NCBI GenBank assembly: GCA_944322325.1
Contig: CALUOQ010000005.1
Location: 103,871-167,870, forward strand
Source: an uncultured Alloprevotella sp.
GTDB lineage: Bacteria; Bacteroidota; Bacteroidia; Bacteroidales; Bacteroidaceae
DNA length: 64,000 bases
Reading direction: 5' to 3'
Below are positions 17,716 to 26,992 of the stretch, piece by piece. Made by a program: the position numbers and the translations under genes. The number at the start of each line of letters is the position of its first letter. Position 1 is the first letter of the stretch. The notes under the pieces are model-generated. The model was not told the origin of the DNA and made no database searches. It saw only the letters and a program-made list of their open reading frames with translations.

Positions 17716-18495
17716 ATGTCTACCGTACTCTATCCATCCCCTATCTTCGGCCCCGTACACAGCCGCCGCCTGGGCGTCTCGCTGGGCATCAACCTCATGC
17801 CGGCCGACGGCAAGGTCTGCACGTTCGACTGCATCTACTGCGAATGCGGGTTCAACGCCGACTTCCGCCCCACGCTGCGACGCCCCACCCGCGAAGCCGT
17901 CCGCACGGCTCTCGAGGCACAGCTGATAAAAATGGCCGCCGAGGGCCCCCACCCCGACGTGCTTACCTTCGCCGGCAACGGCGAGCCGACGACCCACCCC
18001 GACTTTGCCGGCATCATCGACGACACCCTCGCGCTGCGCGACCGCTACTGCCCCGCCGCCAAGGTCAGCGTGCTGAGCAACGCCACGCTGGCCGGCCGTC
18101 CCGGCGTCCGCGAGGCACTGCTCCGGGTCGACAACAATATCCTCAAGCTCGACACTGTGGACCCCGACTACATCGCCCGCGTGGACCGGCCCGTCGGTCG
18201 CTACGACGTGGAGCAGGTCGTCGAGACGCTGGCGGGCTTCGGCGGACAAGCCATCATACAGACCATGTTCCTCAAGGGGCTGGATGCCGAGGGCCGCTCG
18301 GTGGACAACACGGGCGAACGCTACGTCGGGCCGTGGCTTGACGCCGTCCGCCGCATCGCGCCGCGCCAGGTAATGATTTACACCATCGACCGCGAGACGC
18401 CCGACCACGACCTGCGCAAGGCCTCGCCCGAAGAGCTCGACCGCATCGCCGACCGGGTGCGCCAGGCCGGCATCCCCGTCTCCGTCTCCTACTGA
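17716..18495 (+). CDS. Radical SAM protein (COG0731-like)
   Basis: This 259-residue protein has the iron-sulfur motif CTFDCIYC (Cys-x3-Cys-x2-Cys) near residues 35-42, preceded by SRRLGVSLGINLMP. A GNGEPTTHPDF motif near residue 87 is the usual SAM-contacting strand. The pattern resembles the COG0731 group of radical SAM enzymes, related to wyosine-type and activase-like proteins, whose substrate in Bacteroidetes is unclear. The frame is open upstream to 17635, but the promoter box and the conserved N-terminus support the ATG at 17716. tilS begins 14 nt downstream, so the two are likely co-transcribed. Confidence 0.88.
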   Translation: MSTVLYPSPIFGPVHSRRLGVSLGINLMPADGKVCTFDCIYCECGFNADFRPTLRRPTREAVRTALEAQLIKMAAEGPHPDVLTFAGNGEPTTHPDFAGIIDDTLALRDRYCPAAKVSVLSNATLAGRPGVREALLRVDNNILKLDTVDPDYIARVDRPVGRYDVEQVVETLAGFGGQAIIQTMFLKGLDAEGRSVDNTGERYVGPWLDAVRRIAPRQVMIYTIDRETPDHDLRKASPEELDRIADRVRQAGIPVSVSY

Positions 18496-18509
18496 CGACG
18501 CGCCGCTCC

Positions 18510-19877
18510 ATGGACCCGCTCGTCAGCCAGACCGCCCTCGCTCTCCGCACCCGTTGCGCCGTCGCCGCGGACGCCCCGCTGCTCGTGGCGCTGAGCGGTG
18601 GAGCCGACTCCGTGGCGCTGCTGCACCTGCTGCGGGCAGCGGGCCATCCGGTCGAGGCCGCCCACTGCCACTTTCACCTGCGCGGCGCCGAGTCCGACCG
18701 CGACGCGGCGTTCGTCGCCGACCTCTGTCGCCGACTGGGTGTCCGCCTCCATCGCGCCGACTTCGACACCCGGGCCGAGGCGCGCCGCCGCGGCGTCAGT
18801 ATTGAGACCGCCGCACGCGACCTGCGCTACGCCTGGTTCGACAGTCTGCTCGACGAGCGTGCGCTCGCCGCCGTCGCTGTGGCCCACCACCGCGACGACA
18901 ACGCCGAAACCCTCCTGCTCCACCTCGTACGCGGCGCGGGGCTTCACGGCCTCAGCGGCATGGCATGGCGGCGCGGCCACGTGGTGCGTCCGCTGCTCGG
19001 CGCGAGCCGCCAGGACCTCGAAGCCTACCTCCGCCGCATCGGTCAGGACTACGTCACCGACAGTACGAACCTCATCCCCGACGTCCGGCGCAACCGCATC
19101 CGCCTTGAAGTGCTTCCCCAGCTGCGTCAGCTGAATCCCGCCATAGACCGCGTGCTGGCCGAGACAGCCCGGCGCATGGCTGAGACGGAACAGATTTTCG
19201 ACCGCGCCGTGGCCGAGGCGCGCCGCCGTGTCTGCACCGAAGCGGACGGCGGACTGGACATCCGGCTCGCTGCCCTCCGCGCCGAGCCGGCACCCGCCAC
19301 GCTGCTCCACGAGTGGCTTGCACCCTACGGCTACCGCCCCGAACAGACAGCCGATGCCTTGGCGCACGCCGACGACTGCGGCACGGCCCGCTACGACAGC
19401 GGCACGTGGACCCTCGTCCGCGACCGCGGTTTCCTGCGCCTGCGCCGTCGGACGGAACGCTTTGCGCCGTTTGTCCTTGACCACGAGGGCCTTTACCCCC
19501 TGCCCGGCGGACGGCAGTTGCGCCTCGCCCGCCTGTCGCGTCAGGCATTGGGCCTCATCCCGCGCGACGCGGCCACGGCCTGCCTCGACGCGGCCCTCAC
19601 GGGACGCCTTGTCTGCCGCCCCGTGGAGCGCGGCGACCGTTTCCAGCCCTACGGGATGCACGGCTCGAAGCTCGTCAGCGATTACCTGACCGACCGCAAG
19701 CGCTCTCCCCTCGCCAAGGCTGCCGCCTGCGTCGTATGCAGCGACGAGGCCATAGCCTGGCTGGTGGGCGAACGCCCCGACCAGCGTTTCACCCTCACCG
19801 ACCACACGCAGGACGTCATCGTCCTGACGCTCGAACGGACCGGTGAAAACGGTGCCCGGCCCCGCACAAACACCTGA
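18510..19877 (+). CDS. tilS: tRNA(Ile)-lysidine synthase
   Basis: TilS attaches lysine to C34 of the minor tRNA-Ile (CAU), changing it to read AUA, and is normally essential. The 455-residue protein has the PP-loop LVALSGGADSVALLHLL near residue 30 and the AAHCHFHLRGAESDRDAAFV motif that follows it. The HHRDDNAETLLLHLVRGAGL block lies near residue 130, and a C-terminal TilS domain contains FQPYGMHGSKLVSDYLTDRK. It follows the radical SAM gene by 14 nt. Confidence 0.94.
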   Translation: MDPLVSQTALALRTRCAVAADAPLLVALSGGADSVALLHLLRAAGHPVEAAHCHFHLRGAESDRDAAFVADLCRRLGVRLHRADFDTRAEARRRGVSIETAARDLRYAWFDSLLDERALAAVAVAHHRDDNAETLLLHLVRGAGLHGLSGMAWRRGHVVRPLLGASRQDLEAYLRRIGQDYVTDSTNLIPDVRRNRIRLEVLPQLRQLNPAIDRVLAETARRMAETEQIFDRAVAEARRRVCTEADGGLDIRLAALRAEPAPATLLHEWLAPYGYRPEQTADALAHADDCGTARYDSGTWTLVRDRGFLRLRRRTERFAPFVLDHEGLYPLPGGRQLRLARLSRQALGLIPRDAATACLDAALTGRLVCRPVERGDRFQPYGMHGSKLVSDYLTDRKRSPLAKAAACVVCSDEAIAWLVGERPDQRFTLTDHTQDVIVLTLERTGENGARPRTNT

Positions 19878-19968
19878 CGTACCCGTCGGGCCACAAAAAA
19901 ACTTGCCCGTTCGTGTTACATTTACCCTCATATCGTGTTTTACTATGATAGACAAACATTTTACGACC

Positions 19969-21948
19969 ATGAGAAAAATGCTCTTTACCCTCGTTCTCCC
20001 TTTGTTCCTGCTGGGAGGCAGCGCCGCCGCGCGACGCACGACCGTCGTGGTGGAAGTCCCCGGCACCCTGCCGCAACTCATTCCCGCCGCCGACAAGTAC
20101 CGCATCGAGTCCCTGACGCTGAAAGGCCGGCTTGACGGCACCGACCTGCTCTACCTGCGCGAGATGGCTGGCAGCGACGCCCGTATGCAGCCCACGCCGG
20201 GCCGGCTGACCGACGTCGACCTGAGCGGCGCCACCTTTTCCCCCGGCGGCGCGATCTATATCTACAAGGACGCGCCCCAGCGTCCGCAAGGTCCCCACAC
20301 ACTGCCCAAGTTCCTCTTCCGGCTGACGCGCGTGGAGCGCGTCGTACTGCCCGCCCGCACGGACACTATCGGCGTCGGCGCGCTCGAGTATGCCCGGCTG
20401 CGCCGCGTCGTCCTCCCGTCGAACGTATACATCGGCAATTACGCCTTCAGCAACAACCCGAATCTCACGGAGGTCGTCATGCCCGAGTACATCAGCTACG
20501 TGGGCCTGTACGTCTTCGACAACTGTCCGCGCATCGCCGAACTGCGCTTCAACCACGTCGGCTACGTCGCCGCGTGGGCTTTTGCGAACATGCCGGGCAT
20601 CGAGCGCATCGAGTTCCGCGGCAATCTGGGCCACATTGACGGCTACAACACGTTTCTCAACTGCCCCCGCCTGCGGAGCGTCCGCTTCGGCGGTCCCGTC
20701 CTGACGACTGGCGGCCCCTCGATGTTCGTCAATTGTCCCGCCCTCACCGACGTGACGTTCGATGGCCCCGTCATGCGCACAGCCCTCGGCCAGGCACAAG
20801 GCTGCCCGCTCCTGAAGAAATACCAAGCCAACGGCATCGTCGCTCAGGGCATCGACACGACCTGCATTGACGGTCCGGGCATCGACTTCGACGCCGAGAG
20901 CGCAGCGTGCGACGACGCCCTCGACATCCTGCTCAGCGCCTACGGCTACCTGCACGGCGCCACGCTGTCCCTGCCCGCGTTCACCCGAAACACGGCGGCG
21001 TACCTCTTCTACCGCCAGGCCACCCGCTGGGCCGCCCGTGCGCCGCAGAAGGCCCTGGCCTACCTCACGTCGGCCGTCGACGCCGGCTTCAACGACGGCG
21101 CGCGGCTGGCCGCCGACTCGGCACTGGCCCCACTGCACGCCCATCCCCAGCTTGCCGAACTGGACTCCATGATGGACGGCGGGGACAGTTACCTCGACGT
21201 GCTGCGCGCCACGCCGGCCTACGCCGGCACGATGCCCTTCACCTACGCCGCACCGACCGACTCGGGCCTGCGCCGCGTCCGCGAGTTCTTCAACCTCGAC
21301 AGCATCGCCGGGCAGGGCGACGAAATCAGCCGCATCAAGCGCCTGATGTACTGGGTGCACGACCACATTCCCCACGACGGCGGCTCGTCGTGGCCCGACT
21401 GCCCCTATAACGCCGTCGACCTCTACCAGGTGGCCCAGCGCGACGACCGCGGCCTCAACTGCCGTTTCCTGGCCATGGTGCTCAACGAGATGTATCTCGC
21501 CGTCGGTTTCAAGGCGCGTTTCCTCACCTGCCAGTCGAAGCGCTACGACTCCGACCCCGACTGTCACGTCATTAATGTCGTCTGGAGCGACTCCCTGCGC
21601 AAGTGGGTCTGGATGGACCCGAGCTTCGCCGCCTACGTGACCGACGAGCGGGGACTCCTGCTCCACCCGGGCGAGGTGCGCCAGCGCCTCATCGACGGCC
21701 GGCCCCTCGTGCTCAACGACGATGCCAACTGGAACCACCGCACGAAGCAGACCAAGGCCCACTATCTGGAGGAGTACATGGCCAAGAACCTCTACCTCAT
21801 CTCGGCGCACCGCCACTTCGGCTGCCAGACCGAGGGCCGCGGCGCCCGCCCCGACAACCCCGAGGTGACGCTCGTGCCGCAGGGCTTCCCTTACCGTAAC
21901 AGCTACACCACAAACGACCCCGACTACTTCTGGCAGGCGCCGGAGTAG
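19969..21948 (+). CDS. Secreted LRR (BspA-like) plus transglutaminase-like protein
   Basis: This 659-residue exported protein starts with [21 protein letters not shown], a clear signal peptide. An in-frame ATG at 19945 would add a polar extension, so 19969 is preferred. Residues about 50-290 carry BspA/LRR_5-type repeats ([28 protein letters not shown], then [18 protein letters not shown] and similar units). Residues about 430-600 form a transglutaminase-like domain with a plausible triad: Cys498 in GLNCRFLAM, His533 in DCHVINVVW and Asp550 in WMDPSF. Such proteins are probably exposed or periplasmic; whether they cleave or cross-link is unknown. The domain order is the reverse of the gene at 42169. 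Confidence 0.82.
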   Translation: MRKMLFTLVLPLFLLGGSAAARRTTVVVEVPGTLPQLIPAADKYRIESLTLKGRLDGTDLLYLREMAGSDARMQPTPGRLTDVDLSGATFSPGGAIYIYKDAPQRPQGPHTLPKFLFRLTRVERVVLPARTDTIGVGALEYARLRRVVLPSNVYIGNYAFSNNPNLTEVVMPEYISYVGLYVFDNCPRIAELRFNHVGYVAAWAFANMPGIERIEFRGNLGHIDGYNTFLNCPRLRSVRFGGPVLTTGGPSMFVNCPALTDVTFDGPVMRTALGQAQGCPLLKKYQANGIVAQGIDTTCIDGPGIDFDAESAACDDALDILLSAYGYLHGATLSLPAFTRNTAAYLFYRQATRWAARAPQKALAYLTSAVDAGFNDGARLAADSALAPLHAHPQLAELDSMMDGGDSYLDVLRATPAYAGTMPFTYAAPTDSGLRRVREFFNLDSIAGQGDEISRIKRLMYWVHDHIPHDGGSSWPDCPYNAVDLYQVAQRDDRGLNCRFLAMVLNEMYLAVGFKARFLTCQSKRYDSDPDCHVINVVWSDSLRKWVWMDPSFAAYVTDERGLLLHPGEVRQRLIDGRPLVLNDDANWNHRTKQTKAHYLEEYMAKNLYLISAHRHFGCQTEGRGARPDNPEVTLVPQGFPYRNSYTTNDPDYFWQAPE

Positions 21949-21974
21949 GGAGAAAAAGCGGGGCACCGCGTCAG

Positions 21975-21986
21975 TTTTCCGGAAAA
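21975..21986. promoter_or_regulatory. Possible operator palindrome upstream of copA
   Basis: TTTTCCGGAAAA is a perfect 12-bp palindrome 27 nt upstream of the copA -7 box, a position where a regulator could bind. No matching regulator gene is nearby, so the role is a guess. Confidence 0.3.
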
Positions 21987-22013
21987 TGCAACCCGCGTGC
22001 AGCGGAGTTGCCG

Positions 22014-22021
22014 TACCTTTG
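22014..22021 (+). promoter_or_regulatory. Bacteroidetes -7 box for copA
   Basis: TACCTTTG fits TAnnTTTG and lies 66 nt before the ATG at 22088. Confidence 0.6.
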
Positions 22022-22087
22022 CGGACGGTGGCTCCGCTGCATGGCATCGGAGCCATCCGAACCCGTGAAACTGAAAAGACAAAACCT

Positions 22088-24283
22088 ATGGAACCGAACC
22101 GTAAAACCGACACTTTCCCCGTCATGGGGATGCACTGCGCCGCTTGTGCGCACAACGTCGAGCGCATGTTGCTCGGCGTCGACGGCGTGGCGGCGGCCAC
22201 CGTCAACCTCGCCGCGGCCACGGTGGCCGTTGACTACGACCCTGCCCGCGCCACGCCCGAGGCGATGAAGGCCGCCGTGGGCCGCGCCGGCTTCGGCCTC
22301 ATCACCGAGGACCCCGACACCGCCGAGCGCCAGAAAGCCGAAGCCGAACGACGCTACCGCCGCTCGCTGTCGCGCCGCTGCATGGTGGCATGGTGCCTCA
22401 CCGCGCCGCTAATGGCCGTCATGCTGCTCGCCCACACCGCGTGGACCGACTGGCTGGCCCTCGCGCTCACCCTACCCCTGCTCGCCTATTCCACCTGGCC
22501 CTTCTTCACGGCCGCCGTGCGCGCCGCACGGGCCGGGCAGACCAACATGGACACCCTCGTCGCCGTGAGCACGGGCATTGCCTTCCTCTTCAGCCTGGCG
22601 GGCACGCTCCTGCCCGACGCCTGGACCGCACGCGGCCTCACCCCGCCCTGCTACTACGAGGCGACGGCCATGATCACGGCCTTTGTCCTGACGGGAAAAG
22701 TCATGGAGGAACGCGCCAAGCACCGCACGGGCGAAGCCATCCGCGCCCTGATGGGCCTGCAGCCCCGCACGGCGCGCGTCGTGCTGCCCGACGGCACCGA
22801 GGCCGACCGCCCGCTGGCCGTACTGGCCAAGGGCGACCGCATCCGTGTCCGCCCGGGCGAACAGGTGGCCGTCGACGGCCGCGTCCTCGACGGAACGTCC
22901 GCCGTCGACGAAAGCATGATCAGCGGTGAGCCCTTGGCCGTGGAGAAAGCCGCGGGCGACGCCGTGCTGGCCGGCACGGTCAACGGTCGCGGCACCCTGC
23001 TGGTCGAGGCGCGCGAGGTGGGCGCCACCACCGTGCTGGCCGGCATCGTCAAGGCCGTGCACGACGCCCAAGGCTCCAAGGCCCCCGTCGAGCGCATCGT
23101 GGACCGCGTCACGGCCGTGTTCGTCCCCGTCGTGCTGGGGCTGGCGCTGCTCACGTTCATCGTGTGGCTGGCCGTCGGCGGATGGGACGCCCTGCCGCGC
23201 GCTGTGCTCTCGGCGGTGTCCGTCACGGTCATTGCCTGCCCCTGCGCCCTCGGGCTGGCCACACCGACAGCCCTCATGGTGGGCATCGGCCGCGGCGCCC
23301 AAGCCCACATCTACATAAAGGACGCCGTCGCCCTCGAACAGCTGCGCCGCGTGGACACCGTGGTGCTTGACAAGACCGGCACCGTCACCGAGGGCCGGCC
23401 CGAGGTAGTAAGCCGCCACGACGAGCCCGGCCTGACGCCTGCCGACCTGGCCCTGCTGCGCGCCATGGAACAACGTTCCGAACACCCCACGGCCGAGGCC
23501 GTCGCCGCAAGCCTGACCGACGTCAGCGCCCCCGCCCCGGCCATCGAAGCCTTCGAAAGCCTCACCGGGCGGGGCATACGCGCCACGGCGGCCGGCGCCG
23601 TCTACTGGGCCGGCAACGAGCGGCTGGCCGCCGACATGGGCTGTCCCGTCGCCGTGCCCGACGCCGACGGACTCACCCACGTATTCTTCGGCCGCGGCGA
23701 GCACCTACTCGCCCGCTTTGCCATAGGCGACCGCGTGAAGCCCCACTCGGCCGAAGCCGTCGGCCGCCTGCACCGCATGGGCCGACAGGTGGTGCTGCTG
23801 ACGGGCGACAACGCCGCGTCGGCGGCCGCCGTCTGCCGCGCGACGGGCATCGACCACTACGAAGCCGGCCTGCTGCCTGCCGACAAGGAGGCCGCCGTGC
23901 GACGGATGCAGGCCGAGGGCCGCGTCGTCGCCATGGCGGGCGACGGCATCAACGACTCGCAGGCCCTGGCCGCCGCCGACATCTCCGTGGCCATGGGCCG
24001 CGGTACGGACATCGCCCGCTCCGTTGCCCAGCTCACCCTCATGACGTCCGACCTGCGCCTCCTGCCACAGGCCATCCGCCTCTCGGAGCGCACCGTCGGC
24101 ACCATTCGGCGCAACCTCTTCTGGGCGTGCATCTACAACGCCGTCGGTATTCCCCTGGCCGCCGGCGCGCTCTATCCCCTGTGGGGCCTGACGCTCACGC
24201 CCGCCGTCTCGGCCGCCTGCATGGCTTTCTCGTCTGTCTCGGTAGTGACCAGCAGCCTCCTACTGGCCCGCGGCCGGCTCTGA
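22088..24283 (+). CDS. copA: Copper-transporting P1B-type ATPase
   Basis: This 731-residue inner-membrane pump has one N-terminal heavy-metal domain with GMHCAAC (Cys17, Cys20), the membrane CPC motif at 384-386 ([12 protein letters not shown]), and the phosphorylation site DKTGT with Asp428. The SEHPTAEAV nucleotide-domain motif, [10 protein letters not shown] hinge and membrane residues YN ([11 protein letters not shown]) and MAFSSVSVV near the end are typical of Cu(I) transporters (P1B-1). It exports copper from the cytoplasm. The frame extends upstream to 21986, but the HMA domain and promoter favour 22088. A perfect palindromic repeat lies 17 nt after the stop. Confidence 0.95.
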   Translation: MEPNRKTDTFPVMGMHCAACAHNVERMLLGVDGVAAATVNLAAATVAVDYDPARATPEAMKAAVGRAGFGLITEDPDTAERQKAEAERRYRRSLSRRCMVAWCLTAPLMAVMLLAHTAWTDWLALALTLPLLAYSTWPFFTAAVRAARAGQTNMDTLVAVSTGIAFLFSLAGTLLPDAWTARGLTPPCYYEATAMITAFVLTGKVMEERAKHRTGEAIRALMGLQPRTARVVLPDGTEADRPLAVLAKGDRIRVRPGEQVAVDGRVLDGTSAVDESMISGEPLAVEKAAGDAVLAGTVNGRGTLLVEAREVGATTVLAGIVKAVHDAQGSKAPVERIVDRVTAVFVPVVLGLALLTFIVWLAVGGWDALPRAVLSAVSVTVIACPCALGLATPTALMVGIGRGAQAHIYIKDAVALEQLRRVDTVVLDKTGTVTEGRPEVVSRHDEPGLTPADLALLRAMEQRSEHPTAEAVAASLTDVSAPAPAIEAFESLTGRGIRATAAGAVYWAGNERLAADMGCPVAVPDADGLTHVFFGRGEHLLARFAIGDRVKPHSAEAVGRLHRMGRQVVLLTGDNAASAAAVCRATGIDHYEAGLLPADKEAAVRRMQAEGRVVAMAGDGINDSQALAAADISVAMGRGTDIARSVAQLTLMTSDLRLLPQAIRLSERTVGTIRRNLFWACIYNAVGIPLAAGALYPLWGLTLTPAVSAACMAFSSVSVVTSSLLLARGRL

Positions 24284-24300
24284 GCGCTGCCTTCGTAAAA

Positions 24301-24359
24301 ACAAGTACTACGCCAGGAATTTCTATCGCAGCGATAGAAATTCCTGGCGTAGTACTTGT
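24301..24359. repeat. Palindromic repeat element, 59 nt, perfect
   Basis: Two 29-nt arms are exact reverse complements around a single central base. The left arm starts ACAAGTACTACGCCAGGAAT and ends TTCTATCGC. RNA from either strand would fold into one long hairpin. It begins 17 nt after the copA stop. No T-tract follows, so it is not a standard terminator, but it could protect the copA 3' end. Confidence 0.9.
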
Positions 24360-24486
24360 GCTGACTATCTCCTGCGACTGACATCATGACATCACCGCAC
24401 GCTCTCCCCGACGCTACGCCTGTCCACGCCTGAAGCACAGGAGATAAAATTCCCGGCAGGACACCTTTTCTTCAAAAAACTTTCCA

Positions 24487-24494
24487 TAATTTTG
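24487..24494 (+). promoter_or_regulatory. Bacteroidetes -7 box for the T9SS protein gene
   Basis: TAATTTTG fits TAnnTTTG and would give a leader of about 105 nt before the start at 24608. Confidence 0.5.
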
Positions 24495-24607
24495 CCTTAG
24501 AAACAATTTGAAGCACCACTGCCAGTCTTTTCTCCCCCGCCGAAAACAGGAAACGGCGTACCGCGACAATAAACAGATTCACACACTCTGACAAATCCAA
24601 GAATACG

Positions 24608-26446
24608 ATGATGAAACGAATGTTACTCTGTAGCCTGCTGGCCACTGCGGGCCTGACGGCCGAAGCGACCGAAATCACTTTCACCTCCGACCTCGATTTT
24701 CGCCAGCTCTACGTTTTTGCCGAAGGAGAGGCGGTCCCCGTCAGCGTAACGGAGCCTCAGACATCCTCAACGACGCTCGACCTTGCACCAGGTCGCTACT
24801 ACGTGGCCGCCACGCTGGACTCGGACGACGGAAATACGTACCCCCTCGGCGCCATGAAAACCTTCACCGTAAGCGACACGCCGACCACCGTCAGCTACAC
24901 TACGAGCGAAAACTACGTCCCAGTACGCTTCACCGTCACCGACGAGAACGGCCATCCGCTCAAAGGCATAGCCATCGACGCGGGTGCCGACGACTTCTCA
25001 TACGTCCGCTTCGAATACAGTTTCCATGCCGAAACCGGAGACGACGGCACCGTCACGGCCTTGGCCGCGCCGGGCATGTCCTTCCTTTGCTCCACCAGCG
25101 ACCCAGGCCAGCACTACACCAGCCTGCAACAGCGTTTCTCAACCGGCAGCGAGGGTATCGACGTCGCCCTGTCCTACACCGGTTATCACTGCATCAGCCT
25201 CACGGTCACGGGTTATTACGTGCCTGAATGGGACGACCCCGCCAATTTCTCGGGCAGCGCGACCCTCACAGACGGAAACCAGTTCGCGTTCAACCTGAAC
25301 AACGGCGGAACAGGGCACACGCTGTGGGCCGTAGTCCCCGACGGCAGATACGACCTCCTGCTACGTAGTCAGCACGACGAAGAGGGGTACGAAGTGGTTG
25401 CAACCACACCATTGGTGGTGAACGGCGCCGACGTGGAGCAGACCGTCGACCTCTCCGGTGCCCGCAAGGTCAGCTTTGCCCCCGACGACCTCTCCGGCGA
25501 CTTCACGCTCTACGCCACGAATGGCGACCGACGCGTCGCCCTGACCACCGGAACCAACCGGACATACCTCCTTCCCGGCTCGTACGAACTGGCCGGAGCG
25601 TTCTACGACATGGCGACAGAGCGCCGCTACATCTTCGGTCACCCATTTCACGTGACCGACGCAGCCCTGACCGTCAGCGTAGCTACGGACCACGCCCTCT
25701 ACCACGACGTGACGCTCGACGTCTCCACCGCCCGCGGCAAGGCCGGTTACCAAGCCTACGTGAACGGCAGCGAAGTGGCCTACGCCGAGGGCTTCATTAA
25801 ATCGCTCCCAGCCATCGCCGACGGCTCGTACACATACACCGTGACGAACGTCTGGGTCGACAAGACGCAATACGTGCTGCCTCTCACGCAGGAGGGCACA
25901 TTCACCGTCAGCGGCGCCGACGTCACCGTACCAGTCGACCTGACGGACCACCGATTCTTTACCCTCCACTATACAAGGGACGGGAAAGACTTTGACTTCA
26001 GCAACATGAACCTCACCGACAGCGAGGGACGCACGGTGCACGTCGAGCAAGGCGGCCTGAGCGGCGTGCGCTTCGGTTTGCGGCCCGGCACCTATCGCAT
26101 CAACGGCACCCTTGAGTTCGACCTGACCGGGAGCGTCAGCGGGACACTCACCGTGCCGGACGACTGTCCCGCCGAACTGACCGTCGACTTCACCGGAAAA
26201 CCGACCGGCATCGCCGACGCCCACGCCGAAACGCTCACCCTCCGCGTCACGACCGACGGCCTGCAAGTCGGCGCAGCCCCGGGCACAGCCACACTCGACC
26301 TCTACGACACAACAGGCCGCCGCGTCCTTTCGAAACCAGCCACCGGCGGGGCCACCATCAGCACGACTCACCTTCCTGCAGGTGTCTACATAGCCCGCCT
26401 GCGACAGGGCGCCACCACGCGCAACCTGAAATTCGCCATACGCTAA
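24608..26446 (+). CDS. T9SS-sorted surface protein, beta-rich, unknown function
   Basis: This 612-residue exported protein has a signal peptide (MMKRMLLCSLLATAGLTAEA) and a C-terminal type IX sorting domain: TLDLYDTTGRRVL, then LPAGVYIARLRQGATTRNLKF at the very end. Between them are several beta-sandwich-like domains (carboxypeptidase-regulatory or Ig-like in flavour), for example VPVRFTVTDENGHPLKGIAI near residue 105. No catalytic motif was seen. It is probably secreted through the outer membrane and anchored to the surface or released. It stands alone between a palindromic repeat upstream and a long hairpin downstream. Transport via T9SS follows from the tail; the rest is unassigned. Confidence 0.8.
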   Translation: MMKRMLLCSLLATAGLTAEATEITFTSDLDFRQLYVFAEGEAVPVSVTEPQTSSTTLDLAPGRYYVAATLDSDDGNTYPLGAMKTFTVSDTPTTVSYTTSENYVPVRFTVTDENGHPLKGIAIDAGADDFSYVRFEYSFHAETGDDGTVTALAAPGMSFLCSTSDPGQHYTSLQQRFSTGSEGIDVALSYTGYHCISLTVTGYYVPEWDDPANFSGSATLTDGNQFAFNLNNGGTGHTLWAVVPDGRYDLLLRSQHDEEGYEVVATTPLVVNGADVEQTVDLSGARKVSFAPDDLSGDFTLYATNGDRRVALTTGTNRTYLLPGSYELAGAFYDMATERRYIFGHPFHVTDAALTVSVATDHALYHDVTLDVSTARGKAGYQAYVNGSEVAYAEGFIKSLPAIADGSYTYTVTNVWVDKTQYVLPLTQEGTFTVSGADVTVPVDLTDHRFFTLHYTRDGKDFDFSNMNLTDSEGRTVHVEQGGLSGVRFGLRPGTYRINGTLEFDLTGSVSGTLTVPDDCPAELTVDFTGKPTGIADAHAETLTLRVTTDGLQVGAAPGTATLDLYDTTGRRVLSKPATGGATISTTHLPAGVYIARLRQGATTRNLKFAIR

Positions 26447-26472
26447 GCGCGCCGAGCCACCGTCTCACCCAT

Positions 26473-26524
26473 AAGGAAATCCCCTCCGGATGAAAATGTT
26501 TTTCAAACCGGAGGGGATTTCCTT
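26473..26524. terminator. Long hairpin, probable bidirectional terminator
   Basis: A perfect 17-bp stem (AAGGAAATCCCCTCCGG with its exact complement) has an 18-nt loop that is itself partly self-complementary. It lies between two convergent units, the T9SS protein gene on + and the capsule locus on -, with AT-rich sequence on both sides. Confidence 0.75.
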
Positions 26525-26582
26525 AAATTTCCCTGCAAAACGCCAGATTGCGGATTCATGGGACGGGTCGCCCCGCCCGGCG

Positions 26583-26981
26583 TCAGCGGGACTGGATGCA
26601 GTCGGGCGTGAGCGGCGTGTAGGGCCCGTCCTTGGCTTCGAAGAGCACCGTGCCGGCGGCGAGCACTTCGAGCGAGTGCCACTGTCCGCGCGGGATGTGC
26701 ACCCCGTACTGGGCGTCAGCGGGGTCGAGCACAGCCTCGTCGGTGAGGCGGCCCGCGTCGTCGTAGAACATCACGCGAAGCCTGCCCCGCAGCAGGACGT
26801 AAGTTTCCGACGTGTGCAGGTGGCGGTGGATGGGCATCTGCGTACCGGGTTCGAGGGCATTGAGCAGACGCTGCGACGGCGCGTCGAGGCTGTCATGGAA
26901 ATTGTGGTTCATGCGCAGCCGCTCGTTGGCGGCTGCCCGGCGGCTGAGGTCGTCGAGCAGATTCTGGTCGATAAGGTTCAT
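26583..26981 (-). CDS. wbuC: WbuC-family cupin protein
   Basis: This 132-residue protein has a cupin fold with metal-site motif MPIHRHLHTSETYVLLRG and a second cupin box around QYGVHIPRGQWHSLEVL. WbuC-type cupins are found at the end of FucNAc-containing O-antigen and capsule clusters beside wbuB; their reaction is not established. The longer open frame continues into wbuB, so the start MNLIDQNLL at 26981, 11 nt after the wbuB stop, is used. It is the last gene of the capsule operon. Confidence 0.85.
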   Translation of the reverse strand: MNLIDQNLLDDLSRRAAANERLRMNHNFHDSLDAPSQRLLNALEPGTQMPIHRHLHTSETYVLLRGRLRVMFYDDAGRLTDEAVLDPADAQYGVHIPRGQWHSLEVLAAGTVLFEAKDGPYTPLTPDCIQSR

Positions 26982-26992
26982 GATTTCTTTCG

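Larger units (their letters stand above)
24284..24607. other. Intergenic region, copA to T9SS protein
   Basis: This 324-bp region holds the perfect palindromic repeat at 24301-24359 and a TAATTTTG promoter box at 24487-24494. I see no gene in the remainder. Confidence 0.6.

Noticed and set aside
24301-24359. Simple rho-independent terminator for copA
   Set aside because: There is no T-tract on either side, and the same sequence family occurs inside a coding region and in a 5' leader, so a plain terminator does not explain it.
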